A stretch of 64,000 nucleotides of DNA from JAAYED01 sp040772225 (GCA_040772225.1 JAXGYO010000002.1:1178001-1242000); one strand, 5' to 3'. Counted from the first letter of the stretch, positions 34,739 to 44,178 are shown. The notes: a model not told the origin generated them from the letters alone. Numbers and translations: made by a program.

Positions 34739-35289
34739 TTACCGCCTCCAGTCCGGCCGGCCTTTCCTGCCTTGCGACGGATAGTCTCACCCTCATACGC
34801 AATACCGGTACCATGATATGGCTCAGGCTTGCGTACCGCACGAATCCGCGCGGCAGTCTCCCCAACCAGTGCCTTGTCAGCGCCCATCACGGAAATCTGG
34901 CGCCCACTGCGGTCGACCTCGAAAGACACTCCCTCGGGCGCCTCAATCCGCACCGAATGGCTGTAGCCTACATACAGAGTCAAAACGTTACCCTGCACCT
35001 CACCGCGATAGCCCACGCCATTAATCACAAGGCGCACCACGAAACCGTCCGTTACGCCAGTGACCATGTTGGCGAGCAATGCGCGCGTGAGGCCGTGCAG
35101 GGCTCGATTCTGCTTGGAATCGTCCGCACGAGAGACCTGCAGCGTGCCCTCGTCGAGGCTGAGCTGCATCTTCGGGTGCACATCCAACGCCAGCGTCCCT
35201 TTCGGACCCTGAACCGTTACCATCTGTCCATCTATGCCCACCTGCACGCCACCAGGCACGGTAATGGGCATACGTCCTATTCTTGACAC
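34735..35289 (-). CDS. rplF: 50S ribosomal protein L6, 184 aa
   Basis: L6 sits by the sarcin-ricin loop and the factor-binding site. SRIGRMPITVPGGVQVGIDG opens it, VQGPKGTLALDVHP follows, and the second domain has the conserved GADKALVGETAARIRAVRKP and PYHGTGIAYEGETIRRKAGK. Length and position after rpsH are normal. Confidence 0.97.
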   Translation of the reverse strand: MSRIGRMPITVPGGVQVGIDGQMVTVQGPKGTLALDVHPKMQLSLDEGTLQVSRADDSKQNRALHGLTRALLANMVTGVTDGFVVRLVINGVGYRGEVQGNVLTLYVGYSHSVRIEAPEGVSFEVDRSGRQISVMGADKALVGETAARIRAVRKPEPYHGTGIAYEGETIRRKAGKAGRTGGGK

Positions 35290-35323
35290 AGTTACTACCT
35301 CCCGATCAACGACAGCCCGTTAC

Positions 35324-35722
35324 TTACCATACCTCGCACAGGACTTCACCACCGACGTTCTGACGCCGCGCCTCGCGGCCAGCCAGTACGCCCTTGGGGG
35401 TGGAAAGCACCACAGTCCCAAGCCCGTAACGCACCCAGGGGATCTCATCCTTCTTGGCGTAGATACGGCACCCGGGCTTGCTCACGCGCCTGAGCCCCTG
35501 AATGAGCGGCTCCTGCGCACGCGTGTACTTGAGAAACACGCGCAGCATGGGGAATCGGCCGTCACGCACTGTCTCGTATCGATCAATATAGCCCTCCTCC
35601 TGGAGAACCTTGGCCAAAGCCTGCTTAACTCCAGAGAAGGGAATCAGGACATAGCGGCGGCCAACGGCCTGCCCGTTACGTATACGCGTAAGCATGTCGG
35701 CGATAGGATCACTAAAGCTCAT
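35324..35722 (-). CDS. rpsH: 30S ribosomal protein S8, 132 aa
   Basis: S8 binds 16S helix 21 and often regulates the spc operon. SFSDPIADMLTRIRNGQAVG opens it, then YVLIPFSGVKQALAKVLQEEGY, and the C-terminal VLSTPKGVLAGREARRQNVG contains the conserved STSKG-like loop (here STPKG), with GGEVLCEVW at the end. Confidence 0.97.
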   Translation of the reverse strand: MSFSDPIADMLTRIRNGQAVGRRYVLIPFSGVKQALAKVLQEEGYIDRYETVRDGRFPMLRVFLKYTRAQEPLIQGLRRVSKPGCRIYAKKDEIPWVRYGLGTVVLSTPKGVLAGREARRQNVGGEVLCEVW

Positions 35723-35744
35723 CTACCAGCACTCCCTTTCAAGT

Positions 35745-35761
35745 CGGCGGCACAACCGCCG
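35745..35761. repeat. Small hairpin upstream of rpsH
   Basis: CGGCGG and CCGCCG form a 6-base-pair stem with a 5-base loop in the 103-base gap between rpsN and rpsH, about 25 bases before the rpsH start. S8 is known to bind RNA hairpins in spc operon leaders, but I cannot match the S8 site here, so function is open. Confidence 0.3.
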
Positions 35762-35825
35762 CGTGCTCTATCCGCTACAAGTCGTGAACAGTGAGCAGCC
35801 ACGGAACTGCTGCCCCACTGATAAA

Positions 35826-36008
35826 CTACCAGCTGGACTTGGTCACGCCCGGAATCTTGCCGTCCATGGCCAGCTCCCGGAAGCAGACACGACAGAGGTC
35901 AAAGCGCCGCATGTAGCCCCGTGGGCGGCCACACCGCGAGCAGCGGTTACGCACGCGCACCTGGTACTTGCGATTCTTTTCCCGCGCGATCATCGACTTT
36001 TTTGCCAC
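35826..36008 (-). CDS. rpsN: 30S ribosomal protein S14 type Z, 60 aa
   Basis: The short zinc-binding form: AKKSMIAREKNRKYQVRVRN, then CSRC near residues 23-26 and CRVC near 39-42 as the four ligands, with RPRGYMRRFDL between and KIPGVTKSSW at the end. The GTG at 36008 gives the family's start and has GGAGAGG about six bases upstream; an in-frame TTG five codons earlier is unlikely. Confidence 0.97.
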   Translation of the reverse strand: MAKKSMIAREKNRKYQVRVRNRCSRCGRPRGYMRRFDLCRVCFRELAMDGKIPGVTKSSW

Positions 36009-36066
36009 TCTTGTCCTCTCCAATCCTCGGCGCCAGGCTCGTCTACTATAGTGCCCAGACTATGGG

Positions 36067-36627
36067 CTATGCGGCTACCTGGGCAGCTATACCCACAAAG
36101 GGCATCCCCATGAGCTCAAGCAGGCGCCGCCCTTCCTCATCGGTCTCAGCGGTCGTTACAATGCTGATCGACATGCCACGCACCTTGTCGATCTCGTCAT
36201 AGTCAATCTCCACGAACACCAACTGCTCGCTGAGTCCCAGCGAATAGTTGCCCCGCCCGTCGAACGAACGACGCGAAATCCCCCTAAAGTCCCGCTGCCG
36301 GGGCAAGGCGATGTTGATAAGCCGATCCAGGAACGAGTACATCCGATCCTGACGCAAGGTAACCATGACACCGATCGGATTGCCCTCGCGCAGCTTAAAG
36401 TTGGCGATGGACTTGCGCGCCCGGGTCACAATAGGCCTTTGTCCGGTGATCTTGGTGATATCGCGGGTGGCAGCCTCAATAGCGTTGGCGTTCTGCAACG
36501 CCTCGCCCAGGCCCACGTTAACCGTGATCTTTTCCACTCGCGGCACCTGCATCACGCTGGTGTAGCCGAACTCTTCCATCATCCGCGGAACGATCTCGTC
36601 CCGATACTTTTCCTTCAGCCTATGCAT
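36067..36627 (-). CDS. rplE: 50S ribosomal protein L5, 186 aa
   Basis: L5 joins 5S rRNA to the 50S and contacts the P-site tRNA. HRLKEKYRDEIVPRMMEEFG opens it; VPRVEKITVNVGLGEA, GQRPIVTRARKSIANFKLRE and RDFRGISRRSFDGRGNYSLG are family signatures. I chose the ATG at 36627, with GGGAG seven bases upstream. A longer frame reaching 36759 overlaps rplX and adds residues foreign to L5. Confidence 0.97.
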   Translation of the reverse strand: MHRLKEKYRDEIVPRMMEEFGYTSVMQVPRVEKITVNVGLGEALQNANAIEAATRDITKITGQRPIVTRARKSIANFKLREGNPIGVMVTLRQDRMYSFLDRLINIALPRQRDFRGISRRSFDGRGNYSLGLSEQLVFVEIDYDEIDKVRGMSISIVTTAETDEEGRRLLELMGMPFVGIAAQVAA

Positions 36628-36673
36628 CCTCATACTCCCCAGGCCCGCGCCGTAACTGCGTCGGCCCCTCGTC

Positions 36674-36985
36674 CTAGTCGATGACTTCGTTGCACTTGCG
36701 GCATACACGTACCCGGCTGCCGCCACTCTCTTCAACGCTAATGCGCGTGGGCTTGTCACAACGAGGGCACACCAACATCACGTTTGACACGTGAACCGGC
36801 GCCTCCATCTCGATGATGCCAGGCTCTGTGCGCATATTCGCGGTGCGTCGCTGCGCCTTTTTCACAAGCTTGACGCCTGACACGACGATACGCTGTTCCT
36901 TGGGCATCACCACGCGCACAGTTCCGCGTGTGCCCTTATCGTTACCGGCGATCACCTCGACGGTATCCCCTGCTTTGATCTTCAT
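36674..36985 (-). CDS. rplX: 50S ribosomal protein L24, 103 aa
   Basis: An assembly initiator. The N-terminal KOW motif is KAGDTVEVIAGNDKGTRGTV near residues 4-23. The C-terminal part has CPRC and CRKC, a cysteine-rich extension common in many bacterial L24 proteins. The ATG at 36985 has GAGGAG six bases upstream; a GTG one codon earlier is the alternative. Confidence 0.96.
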   Translation of the reverse strand: MKIKAGDTVEVIAGNDKGTRGTVRVVMPKEQRIVVSGVKLVKKAQRRTANMRTEPGIIEMEAPVHVSNVMLVCPRCDKPTRISVEESGGSRVRVCRKCNEVID

Positions 36986-37020
36986 CACATACTCCTCAAG
37001 ACCCGATCCAACAGCCCCGG

Positions 37021-37389
37021 CTAGAGCACCTCAGGGGACAGAGACACAATGCGCATGAACCCTGCATCCCGAAGCTCTCGCCCCACGGGGCCGAAAATGC
37101 GTGTTCCGCGCGGGTTCTTGTCTGCGTCCACAATCACGGCCGCATTATCGTCGAACCGCACGTACGAACCGTCAGACCTGCCGTACTCTTTGGCGGTGCG
37201 AACGATAACAGCTCTCACAACTTCCTTTTTCTTTACAGAACTGCCGGGCGTCGCCTCTTTGACCGAGGCCACAATAATATCGCCCACCCCTGCGTAGCGT
37301 CGCCGCGTGCCGCCGAGCACCTTGATGCACATGATCTCGCGCGCACCGGTGTTGTCGGCGACCGTTAGCTTGGTGAATGGCTGAATCAT
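37021..37389 (-). CDS. rplN: 50S ribosomal protein L14, 122 aa
   Basis: L14 forms an intersubunit bridge with 16S rRNA. MIQPFTKLTVADNTGAREIM opens it, then KVLGGTRRRYAGVGDIIVAS, and GTRIFGPVGRELRDAGFMRI near residues 95-114 and LSPEVL at the end. All are near-invariant. Confidence 0.98.
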   Translation of the reverse strand: MIQPFTKLTVADNTGAREIMCIKVLGGTRRRYAGVGDIIVASVKEATPGSSVKKKEVVRAVIVRTAKEYGRSDGSYVRFDDNAAVIVDADKNPRGTRIFGPVGRELRDAGFMRIVSLSPEVL

Positions 37390-37462
37390 CTCGCGTCACT
37401 CCACTCTATCGTGATGAGCACCCTCGCCCCTTGTCGGACGGGACCTGGCACTCTGTACCTTC

Positions 37463-37702
37463 TCAACGGTCGCTGATCTCAACCACGCGCCAGCGCTTGC
37501 GCCGACTCAGAGGCCGGGATTCTTCGATCGTCACCCAGTCACCCTCGTGCGCAGCACCCTCTTCATCATGCGCCATGTACTTTTTCGCTGTGCGCAGGAT
37601 CTTGTTATACACAGGATGGCGCTTGCTGGAGGTGACTTGCACCACCACTGTCTTTTCCGTCTTGTCACTCACAACCTGGCCGCTCAAACGTCTACGTGGC
37701 AT
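37463..37702 (-). CDS. rpsQ: 30S ribosomal protein S17, 79 aa
   Basis: An OB-fold 16S rRNA-binding protein. RRRLSGQVVSDKTEKTVVVQ opens it, then RHPVYNKILRTAKKYMAHDE and GDWVTIEESRPLSRRKRWRV. One base separates its ATG from the rpmC stop. Confidence 0.97.
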   Translation of the reverse strand: MPRRRLSGQVVSDKTEKTVVVQVTSSKRHPVYNKILRTAKKYMAHDEEGAAHEGDWVTIEESRPLSRRKRWRVVEISDR

Positions 37703-37703
37703 C

Positions 37704-37907
37704 CTACTGCTCCCCAGTCTCTAGCTCGCGCTCACGAAGAATCGTGTGTACACGGGCAATATCCCTGCGCACCTCTTTGATGCGGCTCGTGTTGTCCAGT
37801 TGCCCGCTTGAGCGCTGGAACCGCAGATTGAACTGCTCCTGTTCCATCTCTTCCAGCTCCTGGGCAAGCTCCTCAGTCGTCATCTCATGTAACTTGCTGG
37901 CCTTCAT
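37704..37907 (-). CDS. rpmC: 50S ribosomal protein L29, 67 aa
   Basis: A helical hairpin protein near the exit tunnel and a docking site for trigger factor and SRP. KASKLHEMTTEELAQELEEM then LRFQRSSGQLDNTSRIKEVR and RDIARVHTILRERE. Its ATG overlaps the rplP stop by four bases. Confidence 0.97.
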   Translation of the reverse strand: MKASKLHEMTTEELAQELEEMEQEQFNLRFQRSSGQLDNTSRIKEVRRDIARVHTILRERELETGEQ

Positions 37908-38335
37908 TCCTCAGTCCCTCGCCCGGCTTCATCCCGCGCTGTGATGGCCGTCTTGATAGGCAACTTTTGCGCAGCGCGCCACAGCGCATCCTTCGCAGTA
38001 GCCTCATCCACGCCGCTAACCTCGAACATGATGCGCCCTGGCTTGACCACGGCCACATAATGATCAACAGCGCCTTTACCACTACCCATACGCGTCTCTG
38101 CAGCGCGCATTGTCACCGGCTTGTCCGGGAAAATGCGGATCCATACCTGGCCGCCGCGCTTCATCACGCGCACGATCACGCGTCGTGCCGCTTCGATCTG
38201 ACGGCTGGTGATCCAGGCCGGCTCCAGCGCCTTGAGACCGAAATCGCCGAAATTGATATCCGCACCACGATACGCCTTGCCACGCATCCGCCCGCGGTGC
38301 TGTTTACGATGCTTGAGCCTCTTGGGCATCAACAT
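37904..38335 (-). CDS. rplP: 50S ribosomal protein L16, 143 aa
   Basis: L16 organises the A-site region of the 50S. PKRLKHRKQHRGRMRGKAYR opens it; PAWITSRQIEAARRVIVRVM, KRGGQVWIRIFPDKPVT and RMGSGKGAVDHYVAVVKPGR are hallmarks. I chose the ATG at 38335 with GGGAG ten bases upstream (inside the end of rpsC). The open frame continues upstream to 38551, but that part is the shadow of rpsC. Confidence 0.97.
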   Translation of the reverse strand: MLMPKRLKHRKQHRGRMRGKAYRGADINFGDFGLKALEPAWITSRQIEAARRVIVRVMKRGGQVWIRIFPDKPVTMRAAETRMGSGKGAVDHYVAVVKPGRIMFEVSGVDEATAKDALWRAAQKLPIKTAITARDEAGRGTEE

Positions 38336-38340
38336 GACTG

Positions 38341-39015
38341 CTATACTCCCTCGACGCGACCCGTCGCCCCATTGGACTCGGGAAGCACGTCTCCACGATA
38401 AATCCAGACCTTGACGCCAATGCGTCCAGTACTGGTCGCCGCCTCTTCCGTCGCGAAATCGATATCCGCACGCAGCGTATGCAGGGGAACCCGTCCCTCG
38501 CGCACCCACTCGCGCCGGGCCATTTCTGCGCCCGACAGACGACCGGCACACAAGACCTTGATACCCTGGGCGCCGCTGCGCATCGTGCGCTGCACAACCT
38601 GTCGCATCACACGCTTGTGAGCCACCCGGCGCTCCAACTGCTCTGCGATACCCTCAGCAACCACACGAGCATCGATCTCGGCGTTTGCGACCTCGACGAC
38701 ATCCACTCGCAGGCTCTTGCCCTTGATGTCAGCCATCTCCTCAAGTCGCGCCTTGAGAGCATTGATGTTGGCACCGCGGCGCCCGATCACGATACCAGGC
38801 TTGGCCGTGACGATCGTGATGTTGATCTGCTTGGGGAACCGCTGAATCTCGATGCGCGAGACACCGGCCCGTCCCAGGGTGCTCCTGATCTCTTTGCGAA
38901 TCTCAATGTCTTCAACCAGGAGTTTGGAATACTCCTTGCCCTCGGCGAACCATTTGGATTCCCAGTCCTTTATAACCCCCAGCCTAAAGCCGATTGGATT
39001 TACTTTGCGCCCCAA
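38341..39015 (-). CDS. rpsC: 30S ribosomal protein S3, 224 aa
   Basis: S3 lines the mRNA entrance. MGRKVNPIGFRLGVIKDWES opens it; the KH domain has KPGIVIGRRGANINALKARL near residues 72-91. The C-terminal domain has GAQGIKVLCAGRLSGAEMAR and the strand region IGVKVWIYRGDVLP. It sits between rplV and rplP. Confidence 0.98.
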   Translation of the reverse strand: MGRKVNPIGFRLGVIKDWESKWFAEGKEYSKLLVEDIEIRKEIRSTLGRAGVSRIEIQRFPKQINITIVTAKPGIVIGRRGANINALKARLEEMADIKGKSLRVDVVEVANAEIDARVVAEGIAEQLERRVAHKRVMRQVVQRTMRSGAQGIKVLCAGRLSGAEMARREWVREGRVPLHTLRADIDFATEEAATSTGRIGVKVWIYRGDVLPESNGATGRVEGV

Positions 39016-39038
39016 GATGCCTCCTTGCCTTACCTAGC

Positions 39039-39383
39039 TCAGGCTTGCTTAGCCGTGACTATTACGGTGATATGAGAGCTCCGCTTGAGAATGGGCTTGT
39101 ATCGACCGCGAGCCCCAGGATGGCCCCGCCGAAGCGTCGGGCCCTCGTCCGCGCTAATCGCGGAGATAACCAACTCGTCGGCAGAGAGTCCATAATTCTC
39201 TTCGGCGTTCGCGACTGCCGACTGCACGACCTTGCGCACCTCATAGGCAGCGGCACGCGGCGTGAACCGCAAAACATCCAGCGCCTGGTTGGCGGGCATG
39301 CCCCGAACCAGATCTGCAACCAGCCGCACTTTTTGCGCCGACATGCGTATGTACTTGGCAACTGCACGTACTTCTAATGACAT
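39039..39383 (-). CDS. rplV: 50S ribosomal protein L22, 114 aa
   Basis: L22's beta-hairpin lines the exit tunnel and is a macrolide resistance site. VRAVAKYIRMSAQKVRLVAD near residues 5-24, GMPANQALDVLRFTPRAAA, and the hairpin region GPTLRRGHPGARGRYKPILK near 82-101. No deletions are seen in the hairpin. Confidence 0.97.
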   Translation of the reverse strand: MSLEVRAVAKYIRMSAQKVRLVADLVRGMPANQALDVLRFTPRAAAYEVRKVVQSAVANAEENYGLSADELVISAISADEGPTLRRGHPGARGRYKPILKRSSHITVIVTAKQA

Positions 39384-39447
39384 CAGCTAATCTCCTACAA
39401 CCCACTCGTGAGTATCACGGGCCGTGCCAAAGGACGCCCGCCGTAAT

Positions 39448-39729
39448 CTAACGGACGCGTGTCCTGCGCTCCTTGGCAGCATGCCCGCGAAAGTAGCGGG
39501 TCGGCGCAAACTCTCCGAGGCGGTGCCCCACCATGTTCTCAGTCACGTAGATGGGAATATGCCGGCGACCGTCATGTACCGCGATAGTGTGCCCCACCAT
39601 CTGGGGGAAAATCACCGACGCGCGGGACCATGTACGGATAACGCGCTTGTCCCCGCGCCGGTTCATCTCCTCGACCTTCTTCAGCAGCTTTTCCGAAACG
39701 AACGGTCCCTTTTTCAGAGATCGCGACAT
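39448..39729 (-). CDS. rpsS: 30S ribosomal protein S19, 93 aa
   Basis: An S13 partner in the 30S head. SRSLKKGPFVSEKLLKKVEE opens it; IRTWSRASVIFPQMVGHTIA near residues 35-54 and VTENMVGHRLGEFAPTRYFR near 67-86 are near-invariant. Confidence 0.98.
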   Translation of the reverse strand: MSRSLKKGPFVSEKLLKKVEEMNRRGDKRVIRTWSRASVIFPQMVGHTIAVHDGRRHIPIYVTENMVGHRLGEFAPTRYFRGHAAKERRTRVR

Positions 39730-39782
39730 TTACAGGCCTCCCCACTACGTTCCTTGCCGGACAGTTCGACTCTTGACTGCGC

Positions 39783-40616
39783 CTAGCGCTTTTTCGCGCG
39801 ACGGCGAACAATATCCTTGTCAGTACGCTTGTTATGGCGCGTCCTATAGCCCAGCGTTGGCTGGCCCCATGGCGACTTGGGTCCGGGCATACCTATGGGC
39901 GCCTTACCCTCGCCACCGCCGTGCGGATGGTCACGCGGAGTCATTGCAGAGCCACGGGTGTGCGGCCTGCGCCCCAACCAGCGCTTGCGCCCCGCCTTAC
40001 CCAGCTTGATGTTGGCCGCTTCGACGTTACCAACCTGGCCGATGGTCGCCATACAGTTGCGCGCAACCACTCTCACCTCACCCGAGGGCATACGCAACTG
40101 CACGAGCTCGCCCTCCTTGGCAAGGATCTGCGCCCCTGTGCCAGCAGCCCGCACCAACTGCCCGCCCCGCCCACTATAGAGCTCTACATTATGAACTACT
40201 GTACCCAGCGGGATATTGCTAAGCGGCAACGCGTTACCAACCCGGATGTCGGCCTCAGGGCCAGACACCACGCGATCGCCTACCTGCAAACCAGCAGGAG
40301 CCAGAATGTAGCGCTTCTCACCATCAGCATAGACCAACAATGCGATGCGAGCGGAACGGTTCGGGTCATACTCGACCGAGTCCACCCGCGCGGGCACACC
40401 GAACTTGTCTCGCCGAAAATCGATGATGCGATAGCGACGCTTGTGACCGCCCCCACGATGCCGGACTGTCACCTTCCCGCGAAAGTTACGGCCAGCCTTC
40501 TCCTTGAGAGGAGCCAGGAGCGACCTCTCCGGATCACGCCTGGTGATCTCCTCGAACGTAAAACCTGACATACCTCGGCGTGAAGGCGTTGTCGGTTTGA
40601 ACTGCTTGATTGCCAT
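39783..40616 (-). CDS. rplB: 50S ribosomal protein L2, 277 aa
   Basis: L2 is required for subunit joining and peptidyl transfer. AIKQFKPTTPSRRGMSGFTF opens it, RGGGHKRRYRIIDFRRDKF follows near residues 54-72, the SH3-like domain ends near 200, and the conserved histidine loop MTPRDHPHGGGEGKAPIG lies near 224-241. The C-terminus is RRRAKKR. Confidence 0.98.
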   Translation of the reverse strand: MAIKQFKPTTPSRRGMSGFTFEEITRRDPERSLLAPLKEKAGRNFRGKVTVRHRGGGHKRRYRIIDFRRDKFGVPARVDSVEYDPNRSARIALLVYADGEKRYILAPAGLQVGDRVVSGPEADIRVGNALPLSNIPLGTVVHNVELYSGRGGQLVRAAGTGAQILAKEGELVQLRMPSGEVRVVARNCMATIGQVGNVEAANIKLGKAGRKRWLGRRPHTRGSAMTPRDHPHGGGEGKAPIGMPGPKSPWGQPTLGYRTRHNKRTDKDIVRRRAKKR

Positions 40617-40665
40617 AATCTAATCCCCTCGGCTTACAGCGATGATCGAGCTACTCCGACCGACC

Positions 40666-40953
40666 CTAGACACCCTCAAAGAAGCTGATGCTATCGCCTT
40701 GCGCCAATGTGACGATCGCCTTCTTCCACTCTTGTGTGTGCGTGATATGCCTGCCGGTGCGACGCGTCTTGCCCGGCACATTGATCACGTTCACACCCAC
40801 AACCTGCACGTCAAAGATCTCTTCGACAGCCTTACGCACCATCTGCTTGGTTGCGCGGCCATCCACCTGAAACGTGTAGCTGTTCAGCTGGTCGGCCTGA
40901 TAATTAGACTTTTCCGTCAGTATCGGTCGCCTGATTACCTGGAAATGGTTCAC
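40666..40953 (-). CDS. rplW: 50S ribosomal protein L23, 95 aa
   Basis: An exit-tunnel protein that docks SRP and trigger factor. VIRRPILTEKSNYQADQLNS near residues 6-25, YTFQVDGRATKQMVRKAVEE and the central VNVINVPGKTRRTGRHITHT. It lies between rplD and rplB. Confidence 0.97.
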   Translation of the reverse strand: MNHFQVIRRPILTEKSNYQADQLNSYTFQVDGRATKQMVRKAVEEIFDVQVVGVNVINVPGKTRRTGRHITHTQEWKKAIVTLAQGDSISFFEGV

Positions 40954-41007
40954 CGAATAACGCTCCTATCCTCAATACGATGGCTCTGCGCCCATCCCTG
41001 ACCCAGG

Positions 41008-41646
41008 TCAGGACTGGAGATCTGTCCGAAGAAATCCCTCAATCTGTCCCACGGACTCCCGCGGCATCACGATATAGTCATAACGTAGCAGATCCCGGAT
41101 GCTCAGCATCTGAGCGTTGAGCATCTTGATCTGCTCCAGGTTTCGCGCCGAAAGCTCGACGTTCTCGTTGTGAGCAGGGAGCAAGAACAACGCCGACGAC
41201 TCGCCGATATTCAGATTCGCAAGCACCGTGCGCATCTCTCGGGTCCTGGGCGCTTCCATGCTCAGCTGATCGAGCACAATGATCTGGTCGCCTGCAGCCT
41301 TGACTGAGAGCGCTGACCGAAGCGCCAGACGGCGCATCTTGCGGTTCATCTTTTGCGCATAGCTACGAGGACGGGGACCAAAGACCACACCGCCGCCCTT
41401 CCAGTTCGGTGCGCGGGTACTGCCCTGACGGGCACGCCCTGTGCCCTTCTGACGCCACGGCTTGCGACCACCGCCAGCAACCTCACCGCGTTCCTTGGTC
41501 TTGGCTGTGCCAAGGCGCGCGTTCGCCAGCTGCCGCACCAATGCCTGATGCATTACAGCGGTCGAGGGCTCGATGCCAAACACACTATCGTTCAGTTCTA
41601 TCTCGTCGACCGTTTCACCGGCCATGTTTACTACCGGAACTCGCAT
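41008..41646 (-). CDS. rplD: 50S ribosomal protein L4, 212 aa
   Basis: L4 is an assembly and exit-tunnel protein that autoregulates the S10 operon in some bacteria. The tunnel loop is GGRKPWRQKGTGRARQGSTR near residues 55-74 followed by PNWKGGGVVFGPRPRSYAQK. The C-terminal domain (LRYDYIVMPRESVGQIEGFL) ends normally. Confidence 0.97.
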   Translation of the reverse strand: MRVPVVNMAGETVDEIELNDSVFGIEPSTAVMHQALVRQLANARLGTAKTKERGEVAGGGRKPWRQKGTGRARQGSTRAPNWKGGGVVFGPRPRSYAQKMNRKMRRLALRSALSVKAAGDQIIVLDQLSMEAPRTREMRTVLANLNIGESSALFLLPAHNENVELSARNLEQIKMLNAQMLSIRDLLRYDYIVMPRESVGQIEGFLRTDLQS

Positions 41647-41686
41647 TTGAACACTCCTGCGTATCGTCAGTGTGAGGCCAGGCCGG

Positions 41687-42313
41687 TTAGGCCACCTTGA
41701 CGGCGTTGCGAACCATCACCAATCCACCCACGGGACCCGGGACCGATCCCTTTATCGCAATCAGGTTACGCTCCGGGTCCACCTTCACCACCGACAGATT
41801 CAAGGTGGTCACCCGCTCGCTTCCCATGTGCCCGGGACCGCGCATCCCCTTCCACACACGACCGGGTGTCGATGTGGAACCAATGGATCCAACTGCCCGA
41901 AGCCTATCAGACTGACCGTGTGTCTTGGGACCACCCTTAAAGTGGTGTCGCTTGACAGCGCCGGCAAAGCCCTTGCCCTTGGAGGTTCCGATCACATCGA
42001 CCAGTTCTCCAGGGCTGAACAAGGTCACATCGAGGATCTGCCCCACCTTGTACGCTTCAGCGTCTTCCGTCGCTACCTCACGCAGGTGCTTGAGCATCGG
42101 CAGGTTGCGTAGATGGCCCTTCTCGGGGCTATTGAGACGAGGAACCTGATCAAAACCGAGCTGAATCGCGCTATAGCCATCGCTGGTCTCGGTTTTTACC
42201 TGGGTTACATAGCATGGACCCAGTTCGACGATCGTCACAGGGGTAATGATACCTGACTCGTTCACAATACGAGTCATCCCGACTTTTCTGCCCAGTAGCG
42301 CTTTTCTCTTCAT
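41687..42313 (-). CDS. rplC: 50S ribosomal protein L3, 208 aa
   Basis: An early 50S assembly protein reaching the peptidyl transferase centre. MKRKALLGRKVGMTRIVNES opens it; DVIGTSKGKGFAGAVKRHHF near residues 107-126 and the loop SIGSTSTPGRVWKGMRGPGH near 145-164 are conserved. A purine-rich ribosome binding site precedes the ATG. Confidence 0.97.
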   Translation of the reverse strand: MKRKALLGRKVGMTRIVNESGIITPVTIVELGPCYVTQVKTETSDGYSAIQLGFDQVPRLNSPEKGHLRNLPMLKHLREVATEDAEAYKVGQILDVTLFSPGELVDVIGTSKGKGFAGAVKRHHFKGGPKTHGQSDRLRAVGSIGSTSTPGRVWKGMRGPGHMGSERVTTLNLSVVKVDPERNLIAIKGSVPGPVGGLVMVRNAVKVA

Positions 42314-42421
42314 TTTCTCCGCCTCAGAGGGACTCTAGCGAGCGGCCGCTGGTGATTCTCTACCAGGAGGGCCACAAGGGTCCGCCCCTTTCCCCCGTTG
42401 AACTTGTTACAGGCCCGTTGC

Positions 42422-42733
42422 CTAGAGCTTGATCTCGATATCGACGCCGCCAGGGAGATCAAGGCGCATAAGCGAATCAATCGTCTGGGGGTTCGGGTCC
42501 AGAACATCGATCAGGCGCTTGTGCGTACGAATCTCCAACTCCTCCCGGGAGTCACGGTCGATAAATGGCGACCGAGCCACCGAGAACTTTTCGATGCGCG
42601 TCGGCAAAGGGACCGGCCCTACGACGGCCGCACCGGTCCGCTCGGCTGTATCCACGATCTGCCGAGACGACTGGTCGAGAACCCTGTGATCATACGCCTT
42701 GAGCCGGATACGAATCCGCTGTTGTCTTGCCAT
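42422..42733 (-). CDS. rpsJ: 30S ribosomal protein S10, 103 aa
   Basis: An assembly protein that also acts as NusE in antitermination. RIRIRLKAYDHRVLDQSSRQ near residues 6-25, GPVPLPTRIEKFSVARSPFI near 39-58, and HKRLIDVLDPNPQTIDSLMR near 73-92, then LPGGVDIEIKL. I chose the ATG at 42733 with GAGGAG just upstream; an in-frame start nine codons earlier adds unconserved residues. Confidence 0.97.
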   Translation of the reverse strand: MARQQRIRIRLKAYDHRVLDQSSRQIVDTAERTGAAVVGPVPLPTRIEKFSVARSPFIDRDSREELEIRTHKRLIDVLDPNPQTIDSLMRLDLPGGVDIEIKL

Positions 42734-42772
42734 GCTCTCCTCAATCCGCGAGATCTGCAACCCCTTCAGTCT

Positions 42773-42802
42773 CTACACGTGGCCCGAACGAGCCACGTGT
42801 AG
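42773..42802. repeat. Perfect 11-base-pair inverted repeat between tuf and rpsJ
   Basis: CTACACGTGGC (42773-42783) and GCCACGTGTAG (42792-42802) form an uninterrupted stem with an 8-base loop. Each arm holds the palindrome CACGTG, and a third CACGTG stands at 42813-42818. It lies in the 109-base gap after tuf and before rpsJ. There is no T run on either side, so it is not a standard intrinsic terminator; a processing site or S10 operon leader element is more likely. Confidence 0.75.
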
Positions 42803-42842
42803 CCTGAACGGGCACGTGTCCACCAGTGTCCGAAAAACCTGC

Positions 42843-44045
<1,203 letters not shown>

Positions 44046-44068
44046 CCCGATCTCCTTTCCTCAGCCAA

Positions 44069-44088
44069 GGGCCCACATTACGGGGCCC
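44069..44088. repeat. Leader hairpin upstream of tuf
   Basis: Two GGGCCC hexamers (44069-44074 and 44083-44088), each self-complementary, can pair as a 6-base-pair stem with an 8-base loop in the transcribed tuf leader, between the promoter and the ribosome binding site. Function unknown. Confidence 0.45.
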
Positions 44089-44113
44089 GTTCTTGACGAA
44101 CGCAAACGTTAAC

Positions 44114-44141
44114 AGTATACGAATCACATCAATCTTGGCAA
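44114..44141 (-). promoter_or_regulatory. Sigma70-type promoter for tuf
   Basis: Minus strand TTGCCA (44136-44141), a 16-base spacer, and TATACT (44114-44119). It lies in the 133-base gap after fusA and would let tuf be expressed more strongly than the upstream str genes. Confidence 0.65.
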
Positions 44142-44178
44142 ATGTTCACTGCTTCCAGATTCTGGCTCTCGTTCACTC

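Noticed and set aside
36628..36759. N-terminal extension of rplE
   Set aside because: Overlaps rplX, adds residues foreign to L5, and a good ribosome binding site stands before the internal ATG.
38336..38551. N-terminal extension of rplP
   Set aside because: It is the rpsC coding region read in another frame; L16 begins at PKRLKHRKQH.
42773..42802. Intrinsic terminator at the tuf-rpsJ stem
   Set aside because: No T run follows the stem on either strand.
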